Shown piece after piece: positions 28,864 to 37,351 of a stretch of DNA of 64,000 bases (the stretch's first letter is position 1; each line of letters begins with the position of its first letter). A program made the translations under genes and the position numbers. The DNA is taken from NCBI RefSeq assembly GCF_000421645.1, contig NZ_ATXK01000001.1:620001-684000 (forward strand). Direction: 5' to 3'. The notes under the pieces were generated by a model. It was given only the letters and a program-made list of their open reading frames with translations, was not told the origin of the DNA and did no database searches. The DNA comes from Aurantimonas coralicida DSM 14790 (GTDB lineage: Bacteria > Pseudomonadota > Alphaproteobacteria > Rhizobiales > Rhizobiaceae).

Positions 28864-30002
28864 CAGGCATCGGCCCGCTGGCGGGCGGAACAGGCTTCGA
28901 ACTCCGCCGACAATTCGTCGGCGTCGAGATTGCGGCCGATAAACACCAGCCGGCTCTCGCGCTTTTCGTCGTCGCGCCAAGGGCGCTGGTGGTCGCCCTC
29001 GACGATCATGTGGACGCCCTGCACGACATAGCGCTCCGGATCGTCCTCGAAGGCGATGATGCCCTTCAGCCGGAGGATGTTCGGACCCTGCTCCTGGGTG
29101 AGCGCCTGGATCCAGGGGAAGAACTTCTTCGGATCGAGCGTCGCGCCGCGCAGCGACACCGACGTCACGGTCACATCGTGCAGCTCGGCGACCTTGCCAT
29201 GGTGATGATGGCCGTGATCGTGGCCCGCATGGTCGTGACCGGAATGATCATGCCCGTCGCCGTGGTGATGATGATGCCCGTGATCGTGATCATGGCCGCA
29301 ATCCGGCCCGCAGGTCTCGTCGTGGACGTGTTCCGCTTCCGTCAGGAACTCCGGATCGGCGTCGAGCACGCGCTTTAGATCGAACGCCCCCTGCCCAAGG
29401 ACACGCTTCAGATCGATGCCGGCGCGCTCGGTCCGGTGGATGACGGCGTAGGGGTTGATCGCCCGTACGGTCGCCTCGACCGCGGCCAGTTCGTCTGGGG
29501 TCACGAGATCGGTCTTGTTGAGCAGCACCACGTCGGCGAAGGCGATCTGGTCCTCGGCCTCGCGCGAATCCTTCAGCCGCAGCGGCAGGTGCTTGGCGTC
29601 GACCAGCGCGATCACCGCATCGAGCTGGGTCTTGGAGCGCACGTCCTCGTCCATGAAGAAGGTCTGCGCCACCGGCACCGGATCGGCGAGCCCCGTGGTC
29701 TCGACGATGATCGCGTCGAAGCGGCCCTTGCGCCGGGTCAGCCCTTCCACCACCCGCACGAGATCGCCGCGCACCGTGCAGCACACGCAGCCATTGTTCA
29801 TCTCGTAGATTTCCTCGTCGGATTCGACGATCAGATCGTTGTCGATGCCGATCTCGCCGAATTCGTTGACGATGACGGCATAGCGCTTGCCGTGGTCTTC
29901 CGAGAGGATGCGGTTGAGGAGCGTCGTCTTGCCGGAGCCGAGATAGCCGGTGAGGACGGTCACGGGAATCTGGTCGGGCGTCACGCTGGGCGTATCGGAC
30001 AT
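28863..30002 (-). CDS. CobW/COG0523 family GTPase with His-rich linker (metallochaperone)
   Basis: The 379-residue G3E-class GTPase has its Walker A at GYLGSGKTT (19-27), the CxCC metal site in [13 protein letters not shown] (about 70-82), a Walker B/switch region [10 protein letters not shown], and NKTD. Between GTPase and C-terminal CobW_C domain lies a stretch of about 50 residues (near 238-285) rich in His and Asp (blocks such as [18 protein letters not shown]), suited to buffering zinc or another divalent metal. The C-terminal domain ends with [18 protein letters not shown]. It is cytoplasmic and probably hands metal to a target enzyme. I found no obvious Zur box upstream. It heads a two-gene unit with the WD40 protein. 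Confidence 0.95.
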   Translation of the reverse strand: MSDTPSVTPDQIPVTVLTGYLGSGKTTLLNRILSEDHGKRYAVIVNEFGEIGIDNDLIVESDEEIYEMNNGCVCCTVRGDLVRVVEGLTRRKGRFDAIIVETTGLADPVPVAQTFFMDEDVRSKTQLDAVIALVDAKHLPLRLKDSREAEDQIAFADVVLLNKTDLVTPDELAAVEATVRAINPYAVIHRTERAGIDLKRVLGQGAFDLKRVLDADPEFLTEAEHVHDETCGPDCGHDHDHGHHHHHGDGHDHSGHDHAGHDHGHHHHGKVAELHDVTVTSVSLRGATLDPKKFFPWIQALTQEQGPNILRLKGIIAFEDDPERYVVQGVHMIVEGDHQRPWRDDEKRESRLVFIGRNLDADELSAEFEACSARQRADA

Positions 30003-30103
30003 GGAAGCTCTCCGTCTTGGGTCGGGCACGATATAGGCGCCACGCGGCGAGAATGCACGGGGGTGGTGAACGCCCGAAAGCAACTCCCCGCCGGCGGCGA
30101 AAA

Positions 30104-30895
30104 TCAGACGAGCCGCGCCGTATCGAAGGCGAGGACATCGTCGAGAAGCGCGGTGAAGGCGTCGGCCTGATGCGCGGCGATGGCGGCGCCGATCTCGGCC
30201 GTCGCCAGACGGGCATCGCCGACGACGCCGGCCGGGTTGAGATCCTGGGCCATCCAGCCAAAGCCGATCCGGCCATGGGCCCTCAGATGGGCCGCCGAGC
30301 CGCCGAGCTCGTCCTGCAGCGAATCGAAAGCCGCGATCGCCTGCCGCCGGACCATGTCGGGGCGCAGATGCAGCATCAGCGCGGTCTCGACCGCACCGCC
30401 ATGGATGCCCGAGGCGATCTCTTCCGGCGGCAGAAGGCCGTCGGGGTAGCCGAAGCGCAGCCAGGAGCAGGTCGCGACCAGAAGCCCGTGGCGACGGCGC
30501 AGTTCGAGGGCCGCCGTGTCCATCACCGGCGTGTTTCCGCCATGAGCGTTGACGATCACCAGCCGCCGGAACCCCGCGGCGGCCAGGCTCGCCCCGACGT
30601 CGATCAGCGCCGACGTCGCAGTCTGCCATTCATGACTGAGCGTGCCGGGAAAGGCCGCATGTTCGCAGGATTTGCCGATCCGCAATGTCGGCAGGAAGGT
30701 CACCGGCCGGTCTTCCGGCAGGCGCGCGATGACCGCCTCGACCATCGCATCGGCCAGCATCGCGTCGGTTCCGAGCGGCAGATGCGGCCCGTGCTGCTCG
30801 ATGGCCGCGATCGGGACCACGGCGACGGCACCGGCCAGACCGGCGCCTTCGGCGCTCATCTCCGTCGTTGTCATCTCCTCGTAGCGACGCCGCAT
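30104..30895 (-). CDS. Creatininase family protein (creatinine amidohydrolase-like)
   Basis: The 263-residue enzyme has the metal-binding features of the creatininase family: [19 protein letters not shown] with the E-x-H pattern, GTLSHEWQT, and [12 protein letters not shown]. The fold needs two divalent metals and hydrolyses a cyclic amide; family substrates include creatinine, formamidopyrimidines and cofactor precursors. Its place beside a COG0523 metallochaperone and WD40 protein suggests that the chaperone may load it (inference). Two adjacent ATGs (30898, 30895) follow GGAGGA; the second gives better spacing. The divergent neighbour is a MarR regulator. Confidence 0.88.
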   Translation of the reverse strand: MRRRYEEMTTTEMSAEGAGLAGAVAVVPIAAIEQHGPHLPLGTDAMLADAMVEAVIARLPEDRPVTFLPTLRIGKSCEHAAFPGTLSHEWQTATSALIDVGASLAAAGFRRLVIVNAHGGNTPVMDTAALELRRRHGLLVATCSWLRFGYPDGLLPPEEIASGIHGGAVETALMLHLRPDMVRRQAIAAFDSLQDELGGSAAHLRAHGRIGFGWMAQDLNPAGVVGDARLATAEIGAAIAAHQADAFTALLDDVLAFDTARLV

Positions 30896-30999
30896 CATTC
30901 CTCCGCAAGGGTCGACAAGCCACCGCGCAGCGGCCAACAAGGTGGACAACATAGCGGGGCTTCGTCATTTTTGCCCCCGTGAAATCGGATCGGGGTTCC

Positions 31000-31482
31000 A
31001 TGGCCAGCAAGAAAACCGGGAAGCGCTCCGTGACGACGCAGTTGAGCTTGGCGGCGCGCGGCGCCCGCACGGCCCTGTCCCAGCGCCTGGCGCTGCTCGA
31101 CGTCTATCCCGGCCAGGATGCGGTCCTGCTGGCGATCGGCGAGGAAGACGGGATTTCCCTGCGCGATCTGGCCGAACGCCTGTCCGTACGCCCGCCGACG
31201 ATCACCAAGACCGTGACCCGGCTGGCGGCGCAGGGCCTCGTCGAAAAGCGCCTCTCCAACAGCGACGGAAGGCAGAATCACGCCCACCTGACCGAACGCG
31301 GTGCGGCGCTCGTCGATGCGGTGGGCAAGTCCCGCAAGCGGGTCGAGCGTGATGCGCTGAAGGGATTTTCCAACAAGGAGCGCAAGACCCTGCGCAAGCT
31401 CCTCGAACGCGTCACCGCCAATCTCGGCAATGCCGCCCCGGCGCCTGCCGGCTCCAGCTCCACCGCCGAGGACGATGACTGA
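31000..31482 (+). CDS. MarR family transcriptional regulator
   Basis: The 160-residue protein has the winged-helix core ISLRDLAERLSVRPPTITKTVTRLAAQGLVEKR, followed by the beta wing RLSNSDGRQNHAHLTERGAAL (residues about 52-105). Terminal tails are charged; the C-terminal end is DDD-rich and low complexity. A dimeric cytoplasmic repressor or activator. It is divergent from the creatininase gene with about 100 bases between, the classic layout for local autoregulation and control of the neighbour, although the ligand is unknown. The start at 31000 is preceded by GGGG. Confidence 0.9.
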   Translation: MASKKTGKRSVTTQLSLAARGARTALSQRLALLDVYPGQDAVLLAIGEEDGISLRDLAERLSVRPPTITKTVTRLAAQGLVEKRLSNSDGRQNHAHLTERGAALVDAVGKSRKRVERDALKGFSNKERKTLRKLLERVTANLGNAAPAPAGSSSTAEDDD

Positions 31483-31576
31483 CGCAACCATTCCGTCCTG
31501 CAACGACATCTGCGGGCTTTGCGTGGCGGCCAGTCTGGGCCATAGATCGACTGGGCGTCGGGAGGAGCCCGCGTAA

Positions 31577-32596
31577 GTGGCGCAAAAGGTCAAACTTTCG
31601 ACGATTGCCGATTCGCTGGGCCTGTCGACGGCGACAGTCTCGCTGGCGCTGCGCGACAGTCCGCTGGTGGCCGAGGTCACCCGCGAACGGATCAAATGCG
31701 CGGCCCGCGAACTCGGCTACATCTACAATCGCCGCGCCGCCTCGCTGCGCACCTCGCGCTCGGGCATCGTCGGTGTCTGCGTCCACGACATCATGAACCC
31801 GTTCTTCGGCGAGATCCTGAAATCCGTCGAGAACGAGTTGGACCGGCAGCGCCAGACCTTCATCCTGTGCAATCACCATGACGACCTCGCCAAGCAGCGC
31901 TCCTTCGTCGACACGCTGCTGCAGCTGGGCGCCGACGGGCTGATCCTGTCGCCGGCGATCGGCACACCGGCCAGCGACATCCGCCTTCCCGAGGAGAATG
32001 ACCTGCCGGTCACGCTGATCGCCCGCACCGTCGAGGGCTCGGGCGTCCTCGGCTTTCGCGGCGACGATTCCTACGGCATGGGGCTGGCGGTCGATCATCT
32101 GGTCGCCCTCGGCCATCGCCGCATCGCCATGATCGGCGGCACGGCGCTGACCTCGACCGGCCGCGATCGCGAGGCCGGATATCTGGCCGCGCTGGAGCGC
32201 GCCGGCATCGAATTTCGCCCCGAATGGCGGATCGAGGGACCGCGCAACCGTCATTCCGGCTTCGACGCGGCCGCGACATTTCTTCAGATCGAGAACCGCC
32301 CGACGGCCGCGGCCTGTTTCTCCGACCTCGTCGCCCTCGGCTTCATGTACGGCCTGTCGCGGGCCGGACTGCGTCCCGGCGTCGATATCGCGGTCACCGG
32401 CTATGACGACATCGACGAGGCGGCGATCGCCACCCCGCCGCTATGCACCGTGTCGAATGGCCAGAGCGAGGTCGGCCGCCGCGCCGCCGAAGCGCTGCTG
32501 GCTCGCCTGGCCGGCCAGCCCGCCGCCGACGAGACCATCCTCATTACCCCCGAGCTCCGTGTTCGCCAGTCCAGCGACTACAGCTGGCCCGACTGA
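31577..32596 (+). CDS. LacI family transcriptional regulator
   Basis: The 339-residue protein has an N-terminal LacI-type helix-turn-helix, [20 protein letters not shown] (residues 6-25), the RAASLRTSRSGIVGV hinge and a periplasmic-binding-like sensor domain with ALTSTGRDREAGYLAAL and VAVTGYDDIDEAA-type strands. GTG start with GGAGGAG ten bases upstream. The gene is followed 52 bases later by a 2-hydroxyacid dehydrogenase gene, which may be co-transcribed or regulated. LacI relatives with this hinge usually sense sugars or sugar acids; the effector here is unknown. Confidence 0.93.
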   Translation: MAQKVKLSTIADSLGLSTATVSLALRDSPLVAEVTRERIKCAARELGYIYNRRAASLRTSRSGIVGVCVHDIMNPFFGEILKSVENELDRQRQTFILCNHHDDLAKQRSFVDTLLQLGADGLILSPAIGTPASDIRLPEENDLPVTLIARTVEGSGVLGFRGDDSYGMGLAVDHLVALGHRRIAMIGGTALTSTGRDREAGYLAALERAGIEFRPEWRIEGPRNRHSGFDAAATFLQIENRPTAAACFSDLVALGFMYGLSRAGLRPGVDIAVTGYDDIDEAAIATPPLCTVSNGQSEVGRRAAEALLARLAGQPAADETILITPELRVRQSSDYSWPD

Positions 32597-32648
32597 GCCT
32601 GTCCGGGTTTCACCACACGAACGACAACACGCAGAAGAGGAAGCCTAC

Positions 32649-33629
32649 ATGTCAGACCTGTCCGCCGTTACCATCCTGGTCCCCGGCAAGATGAACCCCG
32701 ATACGCTGGATACCCTGAAGGCGACGTTCGACGTGGAGCATCTCGCCGGCCGCAAGCTGGAGGATCTGTCGGAGGAGCGCCGTCAGGCGATCCGCGGCAT
32801 CGCTCAGATGGGCCAGGTGCCCGCCGCGATGATCGACGCGCTTCCGAATCTCGAGCTGATCGCCAATTTCGGCGTCGGCTATGACGGCGTCGACACGGCC
32901 CATGCCACAAAGAAGGGCGTCGTCGTCACCAACACGCCGGAGGTCCTCACCGAGGAGGTTGCCGACATCACCCTCGCCCTCGTCCTGATGACGACGCGCG
33001 AACTCGGCGCCGCCGAACGGCACCTGCGCGAGGGCAAGTGGGAGAGCGAGGGCCCGTACCCGCTGACCCAGACGACCCTGCGCGGGCGCACGGCCGGCAT
33101 CATGGGCCTCGGCCGCATCGGCCTTGCCATTGCCCGCCGTCTGGAAGGCTTCGACGTCAAGATCGAATACCACAACCGGTCGAAGCGCGACGACGTGGCC
33201 TATCCTTATCACGCCGACCTCCTGAGCCTGGCGAAGTCCGTCGACACGCTGATCGTGGCAGCCCCGGGCGGCGCGTCGACAGAGAAGGCGGTCAATGCCG
33301 AGGTCCTGAAGGCGCTCGGCTCCGACGGTATCCTGGTCAATATCGGCCGCGGCACCACCGTGGACGAGCCGGCGCTGATCGAGGCGCTGGAGAACGGCAC
33401 GATCCGCGCCGCCGGCCTCGACGTCTTCGAGAAGGAGCCGCATGTGCCCGAGCGGCTGAAGGCGCTGCCGAACACCGTGCTCCTGCCGCATGTCGGCTCG
33501 GCCTCGCGCCACACCCGCGCCGAGATGGGCAAGCTGGTCGTCGGCAATCTGGTCGAATGGTTCTCGGGCCGCGCGCCGGTAACCCCGGTCTCCGAATCGG
33601 TCGAGGCCGGCATCGCCCGCAAGGGCTGA
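32649..33629 (+). CDS. D-2-hydroxyacid dehydrogenase, glyoxylate/hydroxypyruvate reductase-like
   Basis: The 326-residue enzyme reduces 2-oxo acids such as glyoxylate or hydroxypyruvate with NAD(P)H. The NAD-binding loop is GIMGLGRIGLAIARRL (about 152-167). Catalytic residues fit the family: Arg in NIGRGTTVDEPAL, Glu in the VFEKEP segment and His in LLPHVGSAS. The N-terminal catalytic domain has FGVGYDGVDTAHATKKG. Length matches GhrB and related enzymes (about 320). ATG 32649 follows GAAGAGGAAGCCTAC. A strong hairpin follows the stop. Its regulator is probably the LacI protein just upstream. Confidence 0.9.
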   Translation: MSDLSAVTILVPGKMNPDTLDTLKATFDVEHLAGRKLEDLSEERRQAIRGIAQMGQVPAAMIDALPNLELIANFGVGYDGVDTAHATKKGVVVTNTPEVLTEEVADITLALVLMTTRELGAAERHLREGKWESEGPYPLTQTTLRGRTAGIMGLGRIGLAIARRLEGFDVKIEYHNRSKRDDVAYPYHADLLSLAKSVDTLIVAAPGGASTEKAVNAEVLKALGSDGILVNIGRGTTVDEPALIEALENGTIRAAGLDVFEKEPHVPERLKALPNTVLLPHVGSASRHTRAEMGKLVVGNLVEWFSGRAPVTPVSESVEAGIARKG

Positions 33630-33635
33630 GCCATG

Positions 33636-33667
33636 CGGCACCGCACCCGTCGAAGGGTGCGGTGCCG
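33636..33667 (+). terminator. Strong hairpin after hydroxyacid dehydrogenase gene
   Basis: A perfect 13-bp stem, CGGCACCGCACCC (33636-33648) with GGGTGCGGTGCCG (33655-33667) and loop GTCGAA, begins seven bases after the stop. No T-run follows, so termination may be partial. Confidence 0.65.
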
Positions 33668-33707
33668 AACCAGACCTGAACACATTCCTAAATTCGAGGG
33701 TGGTCAT

Positions 33708-33739
33708 CAACCTTCGCTTAAGGTTGTTCGCATCATAAT
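33708..33739 (+). promoter_or_regulatory. Inverted repeat and CATAAT box upstream of secreted protein gene
   Basis: CAACCTT (33708-33714) and AAGGTTG (33720-33726) form a perfect 7-bp inverted repeat with a 5-base spacer. A CATAAT hexamer at 33734-33739 could be the -10 element for the gene at 33767. No good -35 hexamer at the right spacing was seen. Candidate operator overlapping a promoter. Confidence 0.3.
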
Positions 33740-33766
33740 GGGTCCTGACGAAGAAAAGGGCCCTCC

Positions 33767-34228
33767 ATGAACTTCGCCGCAACCGCTCTTGGCGCCGGAA
33801 TTGCCGCCGCCGTAGTCATCGCGCATCTGCAGGGTGCCCTGACGCCTGCGTCCGACGCCTTCACCGGAGCGACGGTCATCGACGCACGGCTCGATCCCAT
33901 GACCACGGCCTCCATCGCGCCTGCCGCCAGCGACACGTCGCGTCCGGCCGCGATCCGGCTGATCGACCTGCGGAGCGGCGTGACCTGCAAGATGGCGACG
34001 CCCGAGAGCGCGGCACGGCATTTCGCGCCGGCGCCGATCGGCCCCGACTGCGCCGGCTCGCCCGATCTGCAGAATGTCGCCCTCTGGCGCTCCAGCAGCG
34101 ACGGCTCGCTGGAACTGGCCGACAGCGATGGCCAGACGATTCTCCGCTTCATGCCCGGCGATGGCGTTCTCTACGAATCCATCTATCCGTCCGAGGCGAT
34201 GGTGACGATCGTCCGTTCGCGCGGCTGA
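33767..34228 (+). CDS. Secreted protein, possible AprI/Inh metalloprotease-inhibitor-like domain
   Basis: The 153-residue product has a weak N-terminal signal or anchor (ALGAGIAAAVVIAHLQ). After a Thr/Ala/Pro-rich linker, residues about 62-150 form a compact beta domain: LIDLRSGVTCKMATPESAARH, PDCAGSP, VALWRSSSDGSLELADSDG and ILRFMP. The two cysteines and the W...G.LEL.D.DG..L pattern resemble AprI/Inh inhibitor domains that are common as unassigned proteins in Rhizobiales. The likeness is by eye only. An AAAGGG ribosome site lies before the ATG. No protease gene is near. It is probably periplasmic. Confidence 0.5.
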   Translation: MNFAATALGAGIAAAVVIAHLQGALTPASDAFTGATVIDARLDPMTTASIAPAASDTSRPAAIRLIDLRSGVTCKMATPESAARHFAPAPIGPDCAGSPDLQNVALWRSSSDGSLELADSDGQTILRFMPGDGVLYESIYPSEAMVTIVRSRG

Positions 34229-34554
34229 CCGGAACGCGCCTTTCGCGCATTCCCGTCCATTTCGCTCCTGCTGAGCTCGCCCCGACTGGCGGGGCGCGCG
34301 CAGACGCACACGCACTAGAGCAGGCCGGCGACAGTTTTTGCTGCAATGCAGCATCGGGCCATTGAACCGGCCTGACCACCCTTCCATTTACCGCTCTGGC
34401 GAATGGTGATGTGAAGCACGATCCATTGGCCGCAGGAGGCCGGCGCGTGGGACGATCGAAGGATCGTCCGCCCCGTCCCTTCACGAAGCCACGCACCATC
34501 CGTGAGGCCTGGGGTCTCGATGGTGACGCGGCGCGGCAGCAAAGGATCGAGCCC
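34229..34554 (+). promoter_or_regulatory. Intergenic region with PhaR-like palindrome upstream of PHB-depolymerase-type gene
   Basis: This 326-base spacer holds no credible gene. Its clearest element is TGCTGC-AAT-GCAGCA at 34339-34353, a perfect 6-bp inverted repeat containing CTGC-N3-GCAG (34341-34351). That is the consensus reported for PhaR, the repressor of polyhydroxybutyrate granule genes in Rhodobacter and relatives. The downstream gene encodes a PHB-depolymerase-family esterase, which fits the motif. A second feature is an ACGATC...GATCGT-like GC stem near 34451-34468 of unknown role. Confidence 0.5.
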
Positions 34555-35679
34555 ATGCATATTCCCTCCCCGTCCGACATGGCGGAAGTCACGCGCCTGA
34601 CCCGCAGCGGCCGCCTGCGCGAGGCGATGGCGCTGCTGCGCAAGGGCCAGGCGCCTGCATCCGACGCTGCGCACACGCCGGAGGCTTCGAATAGCGACAC
34701 CGCCATGCCCGATCCCGGCGAAGTCGCCCGGTCCATGATGGGTGCGATGTTCGGCAACGCGCCGGATGCCGCGGCGTCGCCTACGGCCGCACCGGCACAG
34801 TCGCGTTTCCGCAGGGCCAGGGCCAAGCCTGCCCAGGACGATCCGCGCTTCCGCACGCGCCGCTACAGCGCCGTCGCCGGCAGCCGCGACTACAAGCTCT
34901 ATGTCCCGGCCAGTCTTCCCACGGGCCCGGTGCCGCTGGTCGTGATGCTGCATGGCTGCACCCAGTCGCCGGACGATTTCGCCGCCGGGACCCGCATGAA
35001 CGAACTGGCCGAAGAACAGGGCTTCCTCGTCGCCTATCCGGCCCAGTCCAAGGCGGCGAACGTCAAGAAGTGCTGGAACTGGTTCTCCGCTGCCGACCAG
35101 ATGCGCGAACAGGGCGAACCGTCGCTCATCGCCGGCATCACCCGGGAGATCATGGCCGAGCATGCGGTGGATCCGGACCGGGTCTATGTGGCCGGCCTTT
35201 CCGCCGGCGGCGCTGCCGCGGCGATCATGGGCGCGGTCTATCCCGAACTCTACGCGGCCGTCGGCGTCCATTCGGGGCTGCCACGCGGCGCGGCTCGCGA
35301 CATGGCCTCGGCCTTCGCCGCCATGCAGGGCGCGAATGTCGCGACGGTTCCGGTCTCCGGACAGGTGGTCCGCACCATCGTCTTCCATGGCGATGGCGAC
35401 AAGACCGTGCATCCCGCCAATGCCGAGAGTGTCATCACGCAGGCCAGCGCTGGAAACCGCTTTACCGTCACAAACGAGGACGGCCGGGCCGCAGGCGATG
35501 TCGCCTGGCAGCGCACCCTCCATACCGACGCCGATGGTCGCGCCGTGCTGGAAAACTGGACGATCAGGGGCGCGGGCCATGCCTGGTCCGGCGGCAGTTC
35601 GGCCGGAACCTACACCGACCCGAACGGCCCCGATGCCAGCCGCGAAATGCTGCGGTTCTTCTTCGCCCGGACGGACTGA
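34555..35679 (+). CDS. PHB depolymerase family esterase (intracellular)
   Basis: The 374-residue protein starts with a polar Ala/Pro region of about 90 residues holding VTRLTRSGRLREAMALLRKG, the usual N-terminal helix of this family in Rhizobiales. The alpha/beta-hydrolase domain follows: VMLHGCTQSPDDFAAGTRMN, FLVAYPAQS, CWNWF, the GLSAGG nucleophile elbow (Ser of about residue 215), the acid in FHGDGDKTVHP and the His in GAGHAWSGG. The enzyme should cleave 3-hydroxybutyrate polymers or short esters. No signal peptide, so it acts in the cytoplasm. ATG 34555 has AAAGGA upstream; GTG 34411 would add a basic, non-coding-like tail. Its TGA directly abuts the convergent gene. Confidence 0.88.
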   Translation: MHIPSPSDMAEVTRLTRSGRLREAMALLRKGQAPASDAAHTPEASNSDTAMPDPGEVARSMMGAMFGNAPDAAASPTAAPAQSRFRRARAKPAQDDPRFRTRRYSAVAGSRDYKLYVPASLPTGPVPLVVMLHGCTQSPDDFAAGTRMNELAEEQGFLVAYPAQSKAANVKKCWNWFSAADQMREQGEPSLIAGITREIMAEHAVDPDRVYVAGLSAGGAAAAIMGAVYPELYAAVGVHSGLPRGAARDMASAFAAMQGANVATVPVSGQVVRTIVFHGDGDKTVHPANAESVITQASAGNRFTVTNEDGRAAGDVAWQRTLHTDADGRAVLENWTIRGAGHAWSGGSSAGTYTDPNGPDASREMLRFFFARTD

Positions 35680-36369
35680 TCAGCGATCTGCGACAACGGC
35701 ACGGCGCATGTCTTCGAGACTGCGCCGTTGCCGTCCTGCAGCGTCGAAATTCTCCGGCGCCAGCCAGGCCTCGAAACCGGCGCGCAGCGCCGGCCATTCG
35801 CCGTCGAGGATCGAGAACCACGCGGTATCGCGGTTGCGTCCCTTGACGATCATGTGCTGGCGAAAGAGCCCCTCATGGGTGAAGCCGAGCCGCAGCGCGG
35901 CGCGCTTGGACGGCGCGTTGCCATCGTCGCATTTCCATTCGAAGCGCCGGTAGCCGAGTTCATCGAAAACCCGGCCCATCAAAAGGAAGAACGCTTCCGT
36001 CGCTGCGACCGTGCGCTTCAGCGACGGCGCCAGGCAGATATGGCCGATCTCGATCACGCCGTTCGGCCGGTCCATCCGCATCAGTGCGGCGACGCCCTCC
36101 GCCCTGCCGCTCGTCGCCGGCACTAGCGCATGGAACAGCATCTCCCCGGACAGATAGGTGCGGTTTGCCCATTCCGAGAACGCCGCCGCATTCGTGAAGG
36201 GCCCGTAGGGCAGGTAATCGTAGAGGGTTTCGTTGCCCGGTTGGCCGTAGGCGGCGAAGAGTTCGCCGAACCGACGGTCGTCGGTGATCGGCTCGACGGT
36301 CACCGATCGCCCGACCAGCGGCGTCGTTCCGGGCGCCGCCCGGCTCCCGTAGCTTGAAAGCGCACTCAC
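35680..36369 (-). CDS. GNAT family acetyltransferase (RimJ/RimL-like)
   Basis: The 229-residue product resembles RimJ/RimL-type GNAT enzymes: LVGRSVTVEPITDDRRFGELFA at the start, the VIEIGHICLAPSLKRTVAATEA segment for acetyl-CoA binding (about residues 105-127) and YRRFEWKCDDGNAPSKRAALRLGF-type C-terminal strands including the FTHEGLFRQHMIVKGRNRDT end seen in this branch. The acceptor is unknown; family members acetylate protein N-termini or small molecules. Its start overlaps the stop of the upstream alpha/beta hydrolase gene by four bases (ATGA), so the two are coupled on the minus strand. Confidence 0.88.
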   Translation of the reverse strand: MSALSSYGSRAAPGTTPLVGRSVTVEPITDDRRFGELFAAYGQPGNETLYDYLPYGPFTNAAAFSEWANRTYLSGEMLFHALVPATSGRAEGVAALMRMDRPNGVIEIGHICLAPSLKRTVAATEAFFLLMGRVFDELGYRRFEWKCDDGNAPSKRAALRLGFTHEGLFRQHMIVKGRNRDTAWFSILDGEWPALRAGFEAWLAPENFDAAGRQRRSLEDMRRAVVADR

Positions 36370-37283
36370 CGGGCGGTCTCCTGATGGCTGCGCTCGCGGA
36401 TGAACAGCAGCGTGCGGTCGCGGATCGTCTCGTCGTTCAGCGGCAGGGCCGTGGCAAAGGACGTGATCGCCCCGATATGATCGACGCCCGGATAGATGAT
36501 CTCGGTGGCATCACCGCCCTGTGCGCGCACCTTGGTGGCCAGCGAGCGGGTGTTCTGCGGATTGACCGTGGTGTCGTCCTCGCCGGCGATCAGCAGCATC
36601 GGCGGCTCGTCACCATCGACGAAGTTCACCGGCTGGCTGGCCGAGCGGGTCTCCTGCGGGAAGATCTGCTTGTAGCGATCCTCGGTCAGCGGCAGGAAGT
36701 CGTAGGGTCCGGCAAGGCCGATGAAGCCGGCGAGCGTCTCGATCTCGGTGCCCTCGCGTGCCAGCCAGTCGCCATTGGTCGCCAGCAGGCCGGCGATCTC
36801 CGCTCCCGCCGAATGCCCCATCAGGAAGACCGGGTGCGCCCCGCCCGGCATGCCGTAGGCCCCGCCGCGCACCGTGGCGATCGCCCGCGCCGTGGCCTCG
36901 GCGGCGTCCTCGACGAAGCCGGGAAAGCGGACCTCGGGATAGAGCCTGTAGTCGGGGATCGCGACGATGATGCCGGCGCTGGCCAGCGACTGACCGACGA
37001 AGAGATAGGTCTCCTTGTCGCCCGAATCCCAGCTGCCGCCATAGAGGAAGACGACGAGCGGCGTCGTCTCGGTGACGGTCGCGGGAATGTAGAGGTCGTA
37101 GCGGCCGCGCTCGCCGCTGCCATAGGGAATGTCGCTGACGACGCCGTAGCCGTCGCCGCTGGTCGCCGCGTTGAGAACGGCCGCACACCCGGACAGGGCC
37201 AGCCCAACCGCAAGCGACAGAAGAATCGCGGCGCGCCGCGGCCAGCGAGACGGCAATGCACGAAGGAACAGGTCAGCTCTCAT
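36366..37283 (-). CDS. Alpha/beta hydrolase, carboxylesterase-like lipoprotein
   Basis: The 305-residue product carries a lipoprotein signal peptide with lipobox LALSGC (cysteine at about 32), so it is probably membrane-anchored at the periplasmic face. The hydrolase domain has an oxyanion segment VFLYGGSWDSGDKETYLF, an AIPDYRLYPEVRFP motif, the GHSAGAE nucleophile elbow and a C-terminal GVDHIG histidine. The YGGSW in place of HGGxW (a hormone-sensitive-lipase-like hallmark) puts Tyr where the first His often is. Substrate unknown. It heads a coupled pair with the acetyltransferase. Confidence 0.85.
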   Translation of the reverse strand: MRADLFLRALPSRWPRRAAILLSLAVGLALSGCAAVLNAATSGDGYGVVSDIPYGSGERGRYDLYIPATVTETTPLVVFLYGGSWDSGDKETYLFVGQSLASAGIIVAIPDYRLYPEVRFPGFVEDAAEATARAIATVRGGAYGMPGGAHPVFLMGHSAGAEIAGLLATNGDWLAREGTEIETLAGFIGLAGPYDFLPLTEDRYKQIFPQETRSASQPVNFVDGDEPPMLLIAGEDDTTVNPQNTRSLATKVRAQGGDATEIIYPGVDHIGAITSFATALPLNDETIRDRTLLFIRERSHQETAR

Positions 37284-37351
37284 GACGCCGTGATGTAGCG
37301 CCGCGCCCGACCGCAGCAATCCTGCCATCGGGTTGAATTGATTGAACTTCC

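Noticed and set aside
29180-29300. Repeated GTGATG/ATGGTCGTG-like units resembling a tandem or CRISPR-type repeat
   Set aside because: These encode the His/Asp-rich linker of the COG0523 GTPase on the minus strand; there are no spacers or conserved full-length repeats.
37284-37351. 6S RNA (ssrS) next to zapA, a common neighbour in proteobacteria
   Set aside because: The gap after zapA is only 68 bases and has no 6S-like structure. None was seen on the other side either.
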